64,000 nt of DNA from Planctomycetales bacterium. GTDB lineage: Bacteria > Planctomycetota > Phycisphaerae > SM23-33. This document shows positions 8,564 through 17,691 of the stretch, one piece after another. Position 1 is the first letter of the stretch; each line of letters opens with the position of its first letter. The notes beneath the pieces were generated by a model. It worked only from the letters and a program-made list of their open reading frames with translations, searched no databases and had not been told where the DNA came from. Made by a program: the position numbers and the translations under genes. The stretch is taken from NCBI GenBank assembly GCA_030612725.1, contig JAUWNJ010000008.1, forward strand, positions 1 to 64,000. Reading direction: 5' to 3'.

Positions 8564-10542
8564 CTCCCGCCGCCGAGAAAATTCTCGCTCCGGGCGGTCC
8601 GATAGCATCGGCACTGGACAATTACGAGCGTCGCGAGGAGCAGTTAACGATGGCCTGCGCGGTCGAGGCGGCGTTCGCCGACAGCGAGCACCTCATGGTC
8701 GAAGCGGGCACCGGCGTCGGGAAAAGTTTCGCATATCTCGTCCCGGCCATTATTGCCGTAAAAAACAAGCAGCGAGTAGTCATCTCGACATACACAATCG
8801 CGCTGCAGGAACAACTCATCGGGAAAGACCTGCCGTTCCTCCACGAACACCTGTCAATACCTTTCAATGCCGTTCTGGGCAAAGGGCGAAATAACTATCT
8901 ATGCCTCCGCCGGCTCGATATGACCCGACGACGGGCGGGAAAAATATTCTCCTCCCATCGGGATATCGCCCAGTTATCCCGTCTGGATGAATGGGCGAGT
9001 TCAGCCGGGGGCGGTTCGAGGCAGGACATTACCTTTACCGTATCGGATTTCATATGGTCTCGCGTCCGCGCCGAAGCGGGTTCCTGCCCCGGACGCAAAT
9101 GCCCGTTCTTCGAGCGGTGCTGCTTTCACGCCGCCCGACGGGAGATGCGACAGGCCGACATCCTGATCGTCAACCACGCGATGCTGTTTTCAGATCTCGC
9201 TCTTCGACAGAACCAAAATAAGGGAAATTCACAGGTCGAACTGCTCGGCGAATACGACCTGCTCGTTCTCGACGAGGCCCACACGCTCGAAGCCGTCGCA
9301 TCGGACCATTTCGGTACGTCGGTAACGAGCGGATCGGTCCAGGCGATGCTGCGGGAACTATTTAACGACCGTACAGGTCGCGGGTTGCTGGCGATGATTG
9401 ACGCCGACGATGCGATCGCGTCCGTTACCGCGGCTGCTCGTTCTGCCGATGCTTTCTTCGGATTGCTGACGAGTACTATGCCGCCGGTAATAGCGCCGAA
9501 TGGGCGAATCACAGAATGCAACGCCATTACCAACACGCTTTCGCCGTCTCTGACGACGCTGGCAAGTGGACTTATCGACATTGGAAAGGGGATCAAGGAC
9601 CCCGCCGCCCGCATGGAATTGTTGGGTTATCAGCGTCGTCTTTGCGAGATGTCCGAGACGGTCGATGCCCTCGTCGCGCAAAAATATCCCGATTCCGCTT
9701 ATTGGCGAACCGTCGGAAAAAGTAGAATGTCCCCTTTTTTCGCCCTTTCCTGTGCTCCGATTAATGTGGCGCCGATTCTCAAATCCGCCTTGTTTGAGAC
9801 GGTCAATTCCGTTGTGCTGACCTCGGCGACGCTGACGACGGGACGGGCTGGGGTGGCGGGGTTCGACTACATCCGAAATCGGCTTGGCGCTGAGGACGTG
9901 CGTGAGTTGAGGCTTGACAGTCCGTTCGATTTTCGCCGGCAGGCCAGGTTGTATATCGAAACCGGACTTGGGAATCCGAACAGGCTCGACGAATTTTTAT
10001 CACCGGCGTGTCGGGCAATTGAGCATTACGTTGCCATGAGCGGTGGGCGGTGTTTCGTGTTGTTCACCTCTTATCGGATGCTCCAGGCCGCTGCCGACGC
10101 CCTTGACGAATTCGCCGGGCGCGAGGGATATACGCTGCTTATCCAGGGCGGTCCGTTACCGAGATCAGCCATGCTCAAGGAGTTTCGCAGCGGGCATAGA
10201 TGTATCCTTCTTGGAACGGCGAGTTTTTGGCAGGGCGTTGATGTCGCCGGCGAGGCGCTATCGAACGTTATCATCACGAAACTACCATTCGCCGTACCGG
10301 ACTCGCCGCTTATCGAAGCCAGGATCGACGCAATCCGCGCCGACGGGGGGAATCCGTTCGCCGATTATCAGTTACCCGAAGCCGTCATCCGGTTCAAGCA
10401 GGGCTTTGGTCGCCTTATCCGTTCGGGAAGCGATACCGGATTCGTCGTCTGCCTGGACCATCGCATTGTTACGAAATCCTATGGCCGGCAGTTCATCGCC
10501 GCCCTTCCCGATGTCGAGATTATCCAGGACGCTTCCCGGTAG
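8560..10542 (+). CDS. dinG: DinG-type superfamily 2 DNA helicase
   Basis: 660 residues; ATG 8560 overlaps the upstream stop (ATGA). Helicase motifs: [13 protein letters not shown] (Walker A), [10 protein letters not shown] (DEAH), [20 protein letters not shown] and [11 protein letters not shown] (motif VI). Between Walker A and DEAH is a cysteine set ([16 protein letters not shown]) matching the 4Fe-4S domain of the DinG/XPD group. These enzymes unwind 5'-tailed DNA, R-loops and repair intermediates. No exonuclease domain is fused, unlike Gram-positive DinG. The symbol is used in the broad family sense. Confidence 0.9.
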   Translation: MTPAAEKILAPGGPIASALDNYERREEQLTMACAVEAAFADSEHLMVEAGTGVGKSFAYLVPAIIAVKNKQRVVISTYTIALQEQLIGKDLPFLHEHLSIPFNAVLGKGRNNYLCLRRLDMTRRRAGKIFSSHRDIAQLSRLDEWASSAGGGSRQDITFTVSDFIWSRVRAEAGSCPGRKCPFFERCCFHAARREMRQADILIVNHAMLFSDLALRQNQNKGNSQVELLGEYDLLVLDEAHTLEAVASDHFGTSVTSGSVQAMLRELFNDRTGRGLLAMIDADDAIASVTAAARSADAFFGLLTSTMPPVIAPNGRITECNAITNTLSPSLTTLASGLIDIGKGIKDPAARMELLGYQRRLCEMSETVDALVAQKYPDSAYWRTVGKSRMSPFFALSCAPINVAPILKSALFETVNSVVLTSATLTTGRAGVAGFDYIRNRLGAEDVRELRLDSPFDFRRQARLYIETGLGNPNRLDEFLSPACRAIEHYVAMSGGRCFVLFTSYRMLQAAADALDEFAGREGYTLLIQGGPLPRSAMLKEFRSGHRCILLGTASFWQGVDVAGEALSNVIITKLPFAVPDSPLIEARIDAIRADGGNPFADYQLPEAVIRFKQGFGRLIRSGSDTGFVVCLDHRIVTKSYGRQFIAALPDVEIIQDASR

Positions 10543-10549
10543 GGGAAAA

Positions 10550-10700
10550 AAGAAGAGGAAAAAGAAAAGGAATAGCGGGATTACAGGGATTACAGGATTT
10601 CAGGGATTTTAATTTTGCTAAAAGAAACAGAAGAAACCAAATCCCCATAATCCTGTAATCCCCAAAATCCCGCTATTCCTTTTCTTTTTCTTCTTCTTTC
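10550..10700. repeat. Long palindrome built of GGATTACAGGG words
   Basis: Two arms of about 62 bp (10550-10611 and 10639-10700) are imperfect inverted copies. Each has a purine-rich outer tract (GAAGAGGAAAAAGAAAAGG on the left), then GAATAGCGGGATT, then two or three copies of GGGATTACAGG-like words. The loop is 27 bp. It lies between two rightward genes and could form a very stable hairpin. No ORF. Confidence 0.8.
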
Positions 10701-10794
10701 AACCAAAATCGAAATCCCCCTAATCCCGCCACCTCCTTTTTTCTGGAACATCCAGCCTTGTTATGCGTCAAAGACCATAGAAAGGAGATGTATT

Positions 10795-13014
10795 ATGAAG
10801 GTCAAGGCAATTGCGATAGTTATAACGGCGGGTGTGCTGGTTATGAGTCAGGCTGTACTGGCTGACGGGATGATCGTACCGGTCAGGCCCGATCTGCCCG
10901 TTCGAGGCCACTGGTCGGTAAAATACCATCACGTCAAGGTAACGGTCCGCGACCAGGTCGCATCGGTCCACATCGCCCAGGAATTCGTCAACAACTCGCG
11001 CGGCGACATCGAAGTCGAATACCTCTTCCCAATCCCGCCCGGAGCCGCCATCGATTCAATGACAATGGTCGTCGATGGAAAGGAACTGAGCGGTAAGTTG
11101 ATGGAGGCAAAGGAGGCGCGGAAGATTTACGAGGAGATCGTCCGGCTAAAGAAAGACCCCGCACTGCTGGAGTACATGGGTTCGGGGCTTTACCGCACGC
11201 GGGCATTCCCGCTACAGCGAGGCAAACCCGCAAAGGTAATCGTTACGTACAAAACAGTCTGCAAAAAGGACTATGACCTCGTCGAGGTCTTCTATCCGCT
11301 CAATACGGAAAAATTCTCCGCCCGAAAGATTGAAGACGTGAAGGTAACGGTCGATATCAAGGCCAAAGCCGACATTACGGCGATCTATTCGCCGACGCAC
11401 GACCTGAACGTCAAGCGTAAGGGTAAGAGGCACGTCGTGGCTACGTATCAAGTCAAGAACGCCATTCCTGACACGGATTTTCTGGTTTATTACAAGGCCG
11501 CCGACGAGAAGATCGGCGCGACCGTCCTGACATATCGGCCTGATAAGGACAAGGACGGTTATTTTATGGTATTGGTCTCGCCCAACCCCGGCCTGGGCGG
11601 TAAGGCGGCAGGGTCGAAAGATATTGTTATCGCCCTGGACCGCAGCGGCTCAATGTCAACTCACAATAAGATTGAACAGGCCAAGGAGGCATTGCAATAC
11701 GTTCTGGGCAACCTCGGCGAAGAAGACCGCTTCAACGTGGTAACGTTTTCCGACTCGGTCGATACGTTCTTCCCGAAGATGGTCGATGCGACGAAGAAGA
11801 ACGTCTCCGAGGCATTGGAGATGCTCGAACGAATCGAGGCCACAGGCGGAACCGCACTGTCGGAAGCAGTTGCCACTTCGCTGGGAATGTTCGGCGAATC
11901 CGAAAGACCTAAATACGTGCTGTTCCTGACCGACGGCCTGCCTACTATCGGCGAGCGCGACGAAGGGACGATTATCAAGGCCTCTAAAAAGGCCAATGAG
12001 CACAAGGCCCGGCTGTTCGCGTTTGGCGTCGGATACAACGTCAACGTCAAACTGATTGACAACCTTGTCCGCGCCAATCGCGGCATCAGCGACTACGTGA
12101 AGGAAAAAGAGCCTCTGGAGGCGAAAATCTCCAGTTTGTACAATAAGATAAAACATCCCGTGATGACCGACCTGAAAGTGTCCTTCGCCGGCGTCAAAAC
12201 GACAATGACGTATCCGAGGGAACTTCCCGACCTGTTTGACGGCGGGCAGATTCTGATGGTAGGGCGATACGACGACGGCGGAAAAACCACGCTGGAAGTG
12301 GCTGGGAAACTCCAGGGCAAAAAGAAGAATTTTAAGTACAAAGTCGCGCTGGCCAAGTTGAGCGAGTCTAACAGGAACGTCTTTGTCGAGCGGCTTTGGG
12401 CGGTGCGGCGGGTAGGGTTCCTGCTGGATCAAATCCAACTCAACGGCGAGAGCAAGGAGGTCGTCGATGAACTCATCAAAATCAGCAAGAAGTACGGGAT
12501 AATGACGCCTTACACGTCATTCCTTGCCGATGAATCCGTGAATCTAGCCAAGAGTAAGGAAATCCGCGAGCGGATGAGGAGTAATGCCGTTCGGCTGTCC
12601 AAGAGCGAGACTGGCGTCGGCGGGCAGAGGGATGCTATGAGTCGCAGGCAACTTAACAAAGCGATGCGAGCACCGGCGTCAAGCGGAGTGCGGTATGATC
12701 AGAGTGTCGCGCAATACGGCTACAGCGACGACAAAGCCTACAAAGCAGGTAAGAAATCGCAGAGGATTGCCAACGTCCAAAACGTCGGTAATCAGACGCT
12801 TTATCGTCGCGGAAAGGTCTGGTTAGCGCCGGGAACCGAGAAACTCGACCTGAAAAAGGATGCCGACAAAATCAAGGAAATCAAGCGGTTCGATAAGGAC
12901 TACTTCGAATTGGTCCGCAGAAATACGATTGAGCAGAACCAGGTCTTCGCTTCCCAGCGGGCGGGTGAAGAACTCGTTATCAACCTCCGAGGACAGGCGT
13001 ATCGGATACGATGA
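10795..13014 (+). CDS. Secreted VIT and von Willebrand A domain protein
   Basis: 739 residues, ATG after AAAGGAGATGTATT. A signal peptide covers residues 1-24 (ending AVLADG). The VIT domain (about 40-170) shows NNSRGDIEVEYLFPIPPGAAI and KEARKIYEEI. A VWA domain follows, with the MIDAS motif DRSGSMS near 282 and TGGT further on, so metal-dependent ligand binding should be intact. The C-terminus (about 580-739) is basic with no recognised domain. VIT-VWA proteins are common in planctomycetes and probably mediate protein interactions outside the cytoplasm. A palindromic element begins right after the stop. Confidence 0.9.
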   Translation: MKVKAIAIVITAGVLVMSQAVLADGMIVPVRPDLPVRGHWSVKYHHVKVTVRDQVASVHIAQEFVNNSRGDIEVEYLFPIPPGAAIDSMTMVVDGKELSGKLMEAKEARKIYEEIVRLKKDPALLEYMGSGLYRTRAFPLQRGKPAKVIVTYKTVCKKDYDLVEVFYPLNTEKFSARKIEDVKVTVDIKAKADITAIYSPTHDLNVKRKGKRHVVATYQVKNAIPDTDFLVYYKAADEKIGATVLTYRPDKDKDGYFMVLVSPNPGLGGKAAGSKDIVIALDRSGSMSTHNKIEQAKEALQYVLGNLGEEDRFNVVTFSDSVDTFFPKMVDATKKNVSEALEMLERIEATGGTALSEAVATSLGMFGESERPKYVLFLTDGLPTIGERDEGTIIKASKKANEHKARLFAFGVGYNVNVKLIDNLVRANRGISDYVKEKEPLEAKISSLYNKIKHPVMTDLKVSFAGVKTTMTYPRELPDLFDGGQILMVGRYDDGGKTTLEVAGKLQGKKKNFKYKVALAKLSESNRNVFVERLWAVRRVGFLLDQIQLNGESKEVVDELIKISKKYGIMTPYTSFLADESVNLAKSKEIRERMRSNAVRLSKSETGVGGQRDAMSRRQLNKAMRAPASSGVRYDQSVAQYGYSDDKAYKAGKKSQRIANVQNVGNQTLYRRGKVWLAPGTEKLDLKKDADKIKEIKRFDKDYFELVRRNTIEQNQVFASQRAGEELVINLRGQAYRIR

Positions 13015-13018
13015 ATGC

Positions 13019-13297
13019 GTAGGCTGGGACGGAGCGACACGTAGTGTCCCTACGGGAAGCGGAGTCCCACCTTTATTCCAGATAAAGAGAATATTGAATA
13101 TTGAATATTGTGCATAGCACCACTACGTGGAACAGAGAATTTTGAATGACGAAGTAAAAAAACATCCCTCATGGGCGCGTTGTTTCTTTTACTTCGAAAT
13201 TCGACATTCCTTGTTCATTATTCAATATTCTTTGTAACAGATAAGGTGGGACTCCGCTTCCCGTAGGGACACTACGTGTCGCTCCGGCCCAGCCTAC
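13019..13297. repeat. Nested 280-bp palindrome between convergent genes
   Basis: Outer arms 13019-13072 and 13245-13297 are inverted copies with one mismatch, containing GGAGCGACACGTAGTGTCCC. Inside, a second pair of GAATATTGAATATT words and a third pair around GACGAAGTAAAA are also inverted, so the element is nested around about 13167. The right arm supplies the stop codon of the glycosyltransferase gene. A related segment occurs in the prophage at 43302-43332. No transposase is encoded; it looks like a MITE-like or REP-like element acting as a two-way barrier. Confidence 0.85.
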
Positions 13298-14424
13298 CGA
13301 ATCGCTTCAATGATATTAGCGACGATTGTTTCGGTGGCGGGTTTGTAGAGGCTTTGGGCGTTTTTGCGGAGCGATTCGGCTTCGGCGGGTGATTCGATCA
13401 GCCGGCGGACCTGGGCGACAACCTCGTCGCTCGTTGGGGCAATGACGGCAGCGCCTCGGCGGGCGAGCAGTTCGGCGTTAGCGGCCTCCTGACCCGGAAC
13501 AGGTTTGGTCAGCACCATGGCTGTACCCGAAGCGACACATTCCGACGTCATCAATCCCCCGGCTTTGGTTACCATCACGTCGGCGATACCGGCGAGTTCG
13601 TTCAGGCGGTCGGTCATCGGCACCGGCGTCAGTCGCTCCGGCGACTCGGGCATCTGCGAGAGTTGCGCGAGGAGTTTCTTGTTGGACCCTGCAAGTGCGA
13701 TCACGTGGGCGTTTGTCTCGGCGATGAGGCTACGGGCAATTCGTCCAATCGGTCCGACGGTGAAATACGCTCCGCCGCTCAGCAGGACAATCGGGCTGTC
13801 AGCCGGTAACGACCAGTCCCGGCGGACCTTGTCCTCGTCAGGCCTGTGAGTCCATTTCGGATGGACGGGGATTCCGCTGACGGTGATTCGCTCCGGTTCG
13901 ACATCCCATCCCTGCAATTCGCCGCTGACGTGCTCGTTGGCTACGAACCACCGCTCGACGTTTTCGGAATACCAGAAGCGGTGCGCCTCGTTATCGGTGA
14001 TAACGGCCAGCATTTTAGCGTCGGTCAGACCTTCTCGGATAAGCCGTCCGATCATCGGCATCGCCAGGTAGTGCGTCGCCATTATCAGCGTCGGTTGTTT
14101 TCGGAGCAGGTATTCCCGCAGCCTTCGGAGTACTCGAAACTCCATCGCCAGTCGCAGTCGTTCGGAGATGTTGCGACGGGCGGTTTTCGGGCGATTGTTG
14201 AGGTCGTAACCAAACCCGTACAGGCGGGGGAATTTCGTAACCATCGTCTCGTACCCGCCGGCATAGAAGCAGCGAAACCACCACGGGACATATTCCAACG
14301 CATCGAGAAACTCCGTCTGGAGCGACGGCGCTTCCGTCTTCAGCCCGGAAATAAGGGCGGCGGCTGCCTGGTTGTGCCCGGCTCCGACCGATGAACTGAC
14401 AAAAATTACACGGCTTGGGTTCAC
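13294..14424 (-). CDS. GT28-like glycosyltransferase (MGDG synthase/UgtP type)
   Basis: 376 residues from GTG 14424, whose GTGA overlaps the stop of the upstream gene; an ATG at 14481 is possible but would overlap by 61 bp. The start VIFVSSSVGAGHNQAA matches the nucleotide-sugar transferases that make glycolipids (MgdA/UgtP group), followed by the MGDG-synthase N-domain (GYETMVTKFPRLYGFGY). The C-domain has SGIPVHPKW, LLSGGAYF, TKAGGLMTSECVASG and PVPGQEAANAE for UDP-sugar binding. It probably glycosylates diacylglycerol or a related lipid at the membrane. Coupled to the membrane protein upstream. Confidence 0.85.
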   Translation of the reverse strand: MNPSRVIFVSSSVGAGHNQAAAALISGLKTEAPSLQTEFLDALEYVPWWFRCFYAGGYETMVTKFPRLYGFGYDLNNRPKTARRNISERLRLAMEFRVLRRLREYLLRKQPTLIMATHYLAMPMIGRLIREGLTDAKMLAVITDNEAHRFWYSENVERWFVANEHVSGELQGWDVEPERITVSGIPVHPKWTHRPDEDKVRRDWSLPADSPIVLLSGGAYFTVGPIGRIARSLIAETNAHVIALAGSNKKLLAQLSQMPESPERLTPVPMTDRLNELAGIADVMVTKAGGLMTSECVASGTAMVLTKPVPGQEAANAELLARRGAAVIAPTSDEVVAQVRRLIESPAEAESLRKNAQSLYKPATETIVANIIEAIR

Positions 14425-16289
14425 GGTTTTTCTATACCCCGTTTCGGCATTGTGGTGGTTTGTTTCCTTCCCTCTATCCATGCCAGATACTGCTCGGCCG
14501 AGATACGATACGGGTTATCCTGGGCGCTTTTGACAATTCTGAAGTAATGCCCAGCCGGTTTCAAATTCATTTTGGACCACGCCGGCGTCCCTTCCATGCG
14601 AAGGGCGAGTCGTCCCAGTTCGTAATTTGCGACGATGGCGGCGTCGTTGATTTCGCCGGCCGGTTCCGAAAGTTGTTTCGCGCGGTCGTATTCGTTCTTT
14701 TCGGCGAGCGCTGCAATGAGAAGGAAGTTATCGGACAGGTTCGTGTCCTTGTAACCTTTGGCCAGTTCTCGCAGTTCGCTGCTTTTGGTTCCGACGAAAG
14801 GCCAGCGCTTCATGTAATCCCTGAAGGCGTCGGTGTTTTTGGAATTGTCGTCGCGGACTTCGTTTATTTCCATCAGCCAGATAATATCGTCGGTTTCTGC
14901 GAGAACTTTTCGGTAATATTCCTTTGACGGAAGCGAATTTCTTCGAATAAACACGCCGACCGGTCCTGCCGGCGGGTTCGGGTCTTGTTGTTCCACATGT
15001 GTCGTAAGCCGTGTTTGAGCGACACGCAGGTGTTCCCGCGATCTTTGGAGGCTTCGCCCTTCGCGGAGAGCCTGAATCCCCAATCGCTGGTGTGCGACAA
15101 ACGTTTGTGGGTCGCGGGGGTAACGCTCGATCAGGTTGCTCCACGCACCCTGCGATTCTGCGGACGGACCGGCATAACGATACCTGATTATGCCGACACT
15201 GATCGCCTGTTTATCAACTCGAATGTCCTTCGCCGTCGCCATAATCCACATAACAGCGGCAGCTCGAGCACTATCGGGATGCCGCTCGATAAACCTCTGG
15301 CACCTGGCCGTTAGTGTCGTTCGCTGCTGTTCGAGGTCCACCCGCGCATATGCCAGCATGGTCAGCGCCGCTTTGGAGGCAGCAACGGCTTGCTGCGAAG
15401 CGGGGCTGGAGGCGGGTTGCGAAGCGGGACGAGTCGATGCCGGTAAAGATGTAATCCTGGTCGGATAAGATATATCTTTCACTCCGGCCTGGCGGAGTTC
15501 GTCGAAGTCCGACGGGGCGAAAAACGCCTCTCCGGGACCGACGCGAGCAGTCAAAAGAGCGTAATCGAGTTCATCGACGCCGACCTTCTCGGAGAATACC
15601 CATACCGGTACGGAAAGGAGGACGAGAATTACAGGCCAGATTATTCCGGGTCTGAACCGCATAAGTCTCGCCAGGAACGACACGACCGCACCGGCCAACA
15701 TCGCCGTTATCAGTGTCAGGATCAAAATCAGGCTCACCGAAAGCCTCTGGAGCGGAAGCAGCAGCGTCTCGTCGCCTCCGGTGAAGAAATAGAAGTACAC
15801 AGCCACCGGCGCAAGCCCCGCAAGCAGCGCTACCAGCGGAAGGTCTCGCCGCAGACCTGTCTGTCCGGCAAGAATGCACCCAATCGCCAGGAAGGCCGCC
15901 AGAAGCGGAGCGTGGGCGATTACGGCAACGGTCAGGATAAACAACGCCGCAATGCTCTGGCGATACAACAAAGCCACCATAACCGGGACGAAAATCACCG
16001 CCGCTATCAGCAAACCGGTAACGAGTATCATCCAGGGATATTCAAAAATGCTCAATGGGTGCAGGAGCACCTCGCTGAGCGGCGACGCCAGAGCGGACCT
16101 GTAACTGTGCAGCGAAAAGTCCAACCAACGCCCCGTCGAAAGGTAATACAGGAATGCGCTGACGAATACATAGCCCACAAGGTCAACAATTACGAAGAAG
16201 ATCGTGCGGAAGATAGAACTGCGACGCAGCAAAGGCCTGGACTTTCTGCGGCGCCGGTTTGTAATCTGTGAATTCGCGCTCTGTGCCAT
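14421..16289 (-). CDS. Polytopic membrane protein with helical (TPR-like) C-domain
   Basis: 622 residues from ATG 16289 (a GTG two codons upstream is possible). A basic N-terminus (RRRRKSRPLLRR) precedes about six transmembrane helices up to residue 240. A Pro/Ala/Ser linker (PASTRPASQPASSPASQQ) leads into a soluble helical region (about 310-610) with spaced alpha-helical pairs such as ARCQRFIERHPDSARAAAVM, reminiscent of TPR-like units. Its stop overlaps the glycosyltransferase start, so the two probably work together at the membrane. No named family recognised. Confidence 0.75.
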   Translation of the reverse strand: MAQSANSQITNRRRRKSRPLLRRSSIFRTIFFVIVDLVGYVFVSAFLYYLSTGRWLDFSLHSYRSALASPLSEVLLHPLSIFEYPWMILVTGLLIAAVIFVPVMVALLYRQSIAALFILTVAVIAHAPLLAAFLAIGCILAGQTGLRRDLPLVALLAGLAPVAVYFYFFTGGDETLLLPLQRLSVSLILILTLITAMLAGAVVSFLARLMRFRPGIIWPVILVLLSVPVWVFSEKVGVDELDYALLTARVGPGEAFFAPSDFDELRQAGVKDISYPTRITSLPASTRPASQPASSPASQQAVAASKAALTMLAYARVDLEQQRTTLTARCQRFIERHPDSARAAAVMWIMATAKDIRVDKQAISVGIIRYRYAGPSAESQGAWSNLIERYPRDPQTFVAHQRLGIQALREGRSLQRSREHLRVAQTRLTTHVEQQDPNPPAGPVGVFIRRNSLPSKEYYRKVLAETDDIIWLMEINEVRDDNSKNTDAFRDYMKRWPFVGTKSSELRELAKGYKDTNLSDNFLLIAALAEKNEYDRAKQLSEPAGEINDAAIVANYELGRLALRMEGTPAWSKMNLKPAGHYFRIVKSAQDNPYRISAEQYLAWIEGRKQTTTMPKRGIEKP

Positions 16290-16426
16290 GCTCACATTCC
16301 GGTTCCGATGTCAGGGGTAAAATTCATGTACCTATTGTAAATCCGGTTGACGTGCGAGGCCTAACGAAATAACAAATGTCATAATTGGTAATCTGGTTTG
16401 TCCGTCGAAGGCTCGGCGAAAACGAG

Positions 16427-17470
16427 TCAGTCCTTCAGCACAGCCTCGATGTCCTCGAGATGGTCGAGGACCCAATGTACCTTCCGCCGGATCATCTGGA
16501 GGAAGCCGAAGCCCTGCATGTGTCCGAACGAGCCGGTCGCGGCGATGGGCAGAACGGCTTCTGCGATCATCGCCTCGCACATGAGGTAAGGAATGACCTG
16601 GAGTTCGGCCTTGGAGATTACGTTGACCGAGTCGTACCCGATCAGGAACCGTTTCAGGCGGGTCTGGTCGGGATAGTCAGGCCAATCGGCGGGATCATCC
16701 GACCCGCCGATGATGGAGAACTGTATCGCCCCGTTTGCCAGATCGATGATCCGTTGCTGGAGTCGTGCGGTGTCGTAGTCAATAACGGCTGCGACGAGAT
16801 TGTCGCGGAAGAGCATGTTACCCGGATGCCAGTCGCCGTGGACGATCTGGTCGGGCCAGTCTTTCAGACCGATCTTGTTGGACTTGACCGTGCAGCGAAG
16901 ATATGCCTGCTCAAGGTACTTGACCGTATCCATCAGCACGCTCTGTTCGGGCCTGGCGTCTATCGGAAGCGAGGTGGTCGTATCGAGAATGGCTTCGCCG
17001 ACGGCGCTTGCGCCGTGGTAGCTACCTTTCGGCGGTTGGTAATCGCCATGGAAATTCGCAAGCAGTTTATGATACAGGCCCAGGATGCGCCCGGCGTCGA
17101 ACGTTGCTTCAAGCGAACCGTTGTAACCTTTACCCTGGACGAACTCGAACAATTCGTATATCCGCTCGCCCAGAACGAGCATTGAATTATTGTCCGGGCG
17201 GGTTCCTATCAGGTGTGGCAGGGGAAAATTTTCGCCGGCGAGGTGAAGTTGTATCTGATGGGTGAAGGCGACTTTCTTGATGTCGTCTTTACCGTGGGCG
17301 CGACGCTTGAAAAGCAGGCGACCTCGCTTCTCGCTCTCAAAGACCACCTTCGGCGACCGTCGTGAACCGCGAGGAAAATCCTGCACAGAGCGAATTATGC
17401 CAAGGTCGTAGTGGCTCAAACAGGTGGCCAGTTCCACCGCGTCAAATGTTTTGCGTTTCATGCTGTTCAT
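16427..17470 (-). CDS. Aminoglycoside-phosphotransferase-fold kinase
   Basis: 347 residues from ATG 17470. The APH/choline-kinase fold is shown by QIVHGDWHPGNMLF (catalytic loop H-G-D-x-H-x-x-N) and AAVIDYDTARL (metal-binding aspartate). The N-lobe has RLLFKRRAHGKDDIKKVAF and FPLPHLIGT. Such proteins phosphorylate small hydroxylated molecules (homoserine, choline, sugars, aminoglycosides) or proteins. Neighbours give no clear substrate and there is no sign that it confers resistance. Confidence 0.85.
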   Translation of the reverse strand: MNSMKRKTFDAVELATCLSHYDLGIIRSVQDFPRGSRRSPKVVFESEKRGRLLFKRRAHGKDDIKKVAFTHQIQLHLAGENFPLPHLIGTRPDNNSMLVLGERIYELFEFVQGKGYNGSLEATFDAGRILGLYHKLLANFHGDYQPPKGSYHGASAVGEAILDTTTSLPIDARPEQSVLMDTVKYLEQAYLRCTVKSNKIGLKDWPDQIVHGDWHPGNMLFRDNLVAAVIDYDTARLQQRIIDLANGAIQFSIIGGSDDPADWPDYPDQTRLKRFLIGYDSVNVISKAELQVIPYLMCEAMIAEAVLPIAATGSFGHMQGFGFLQMIRRKVHWVLDHLEDIEAVLKD

Positions 17471-17533
17471 GTCCGGTCAAAACGAATAATACAAGCCTGT
17501 GCATCGGTGTCAATGATACTCGTTCAAAACCAA

Positions 17534-17609
17534 AATGACCAATGATGAAAAGAGGCTGGGTAAAGTCGTTAGACATTAGACATTGGGCGTGGATTGGTTA
17601 TTGGTCATT
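17534..17609. repeat. AATGACCAAT palindrome in a divergent promoter region
   Basis: The 221-bp gap between the leftward kinase and the rightward hydrolase contains AATGACCAAT (17534-17543) and its inverted copy ATTGGTCATT (17600-17609), with ATTAGACATTGG words between. Both genes must be transcribed outward from this gap, so the repeat may overlap promoters or operators. No convincing -35/-10 pair was found. Confidence 0.55.
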
Positions 17610-17691
17610 AGAAACGGTTTTAGGATTGTCTGATTCTTTATCGAATCGCTATAATCAGGCCGTTGGGGTCTTGTGAGTCAGGAGTATTTCA

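Noticed and set aside
13019-13297. Insertion sequence
   Set aside because: No transposase frame and no target duplication seen; only nested inverted arms.
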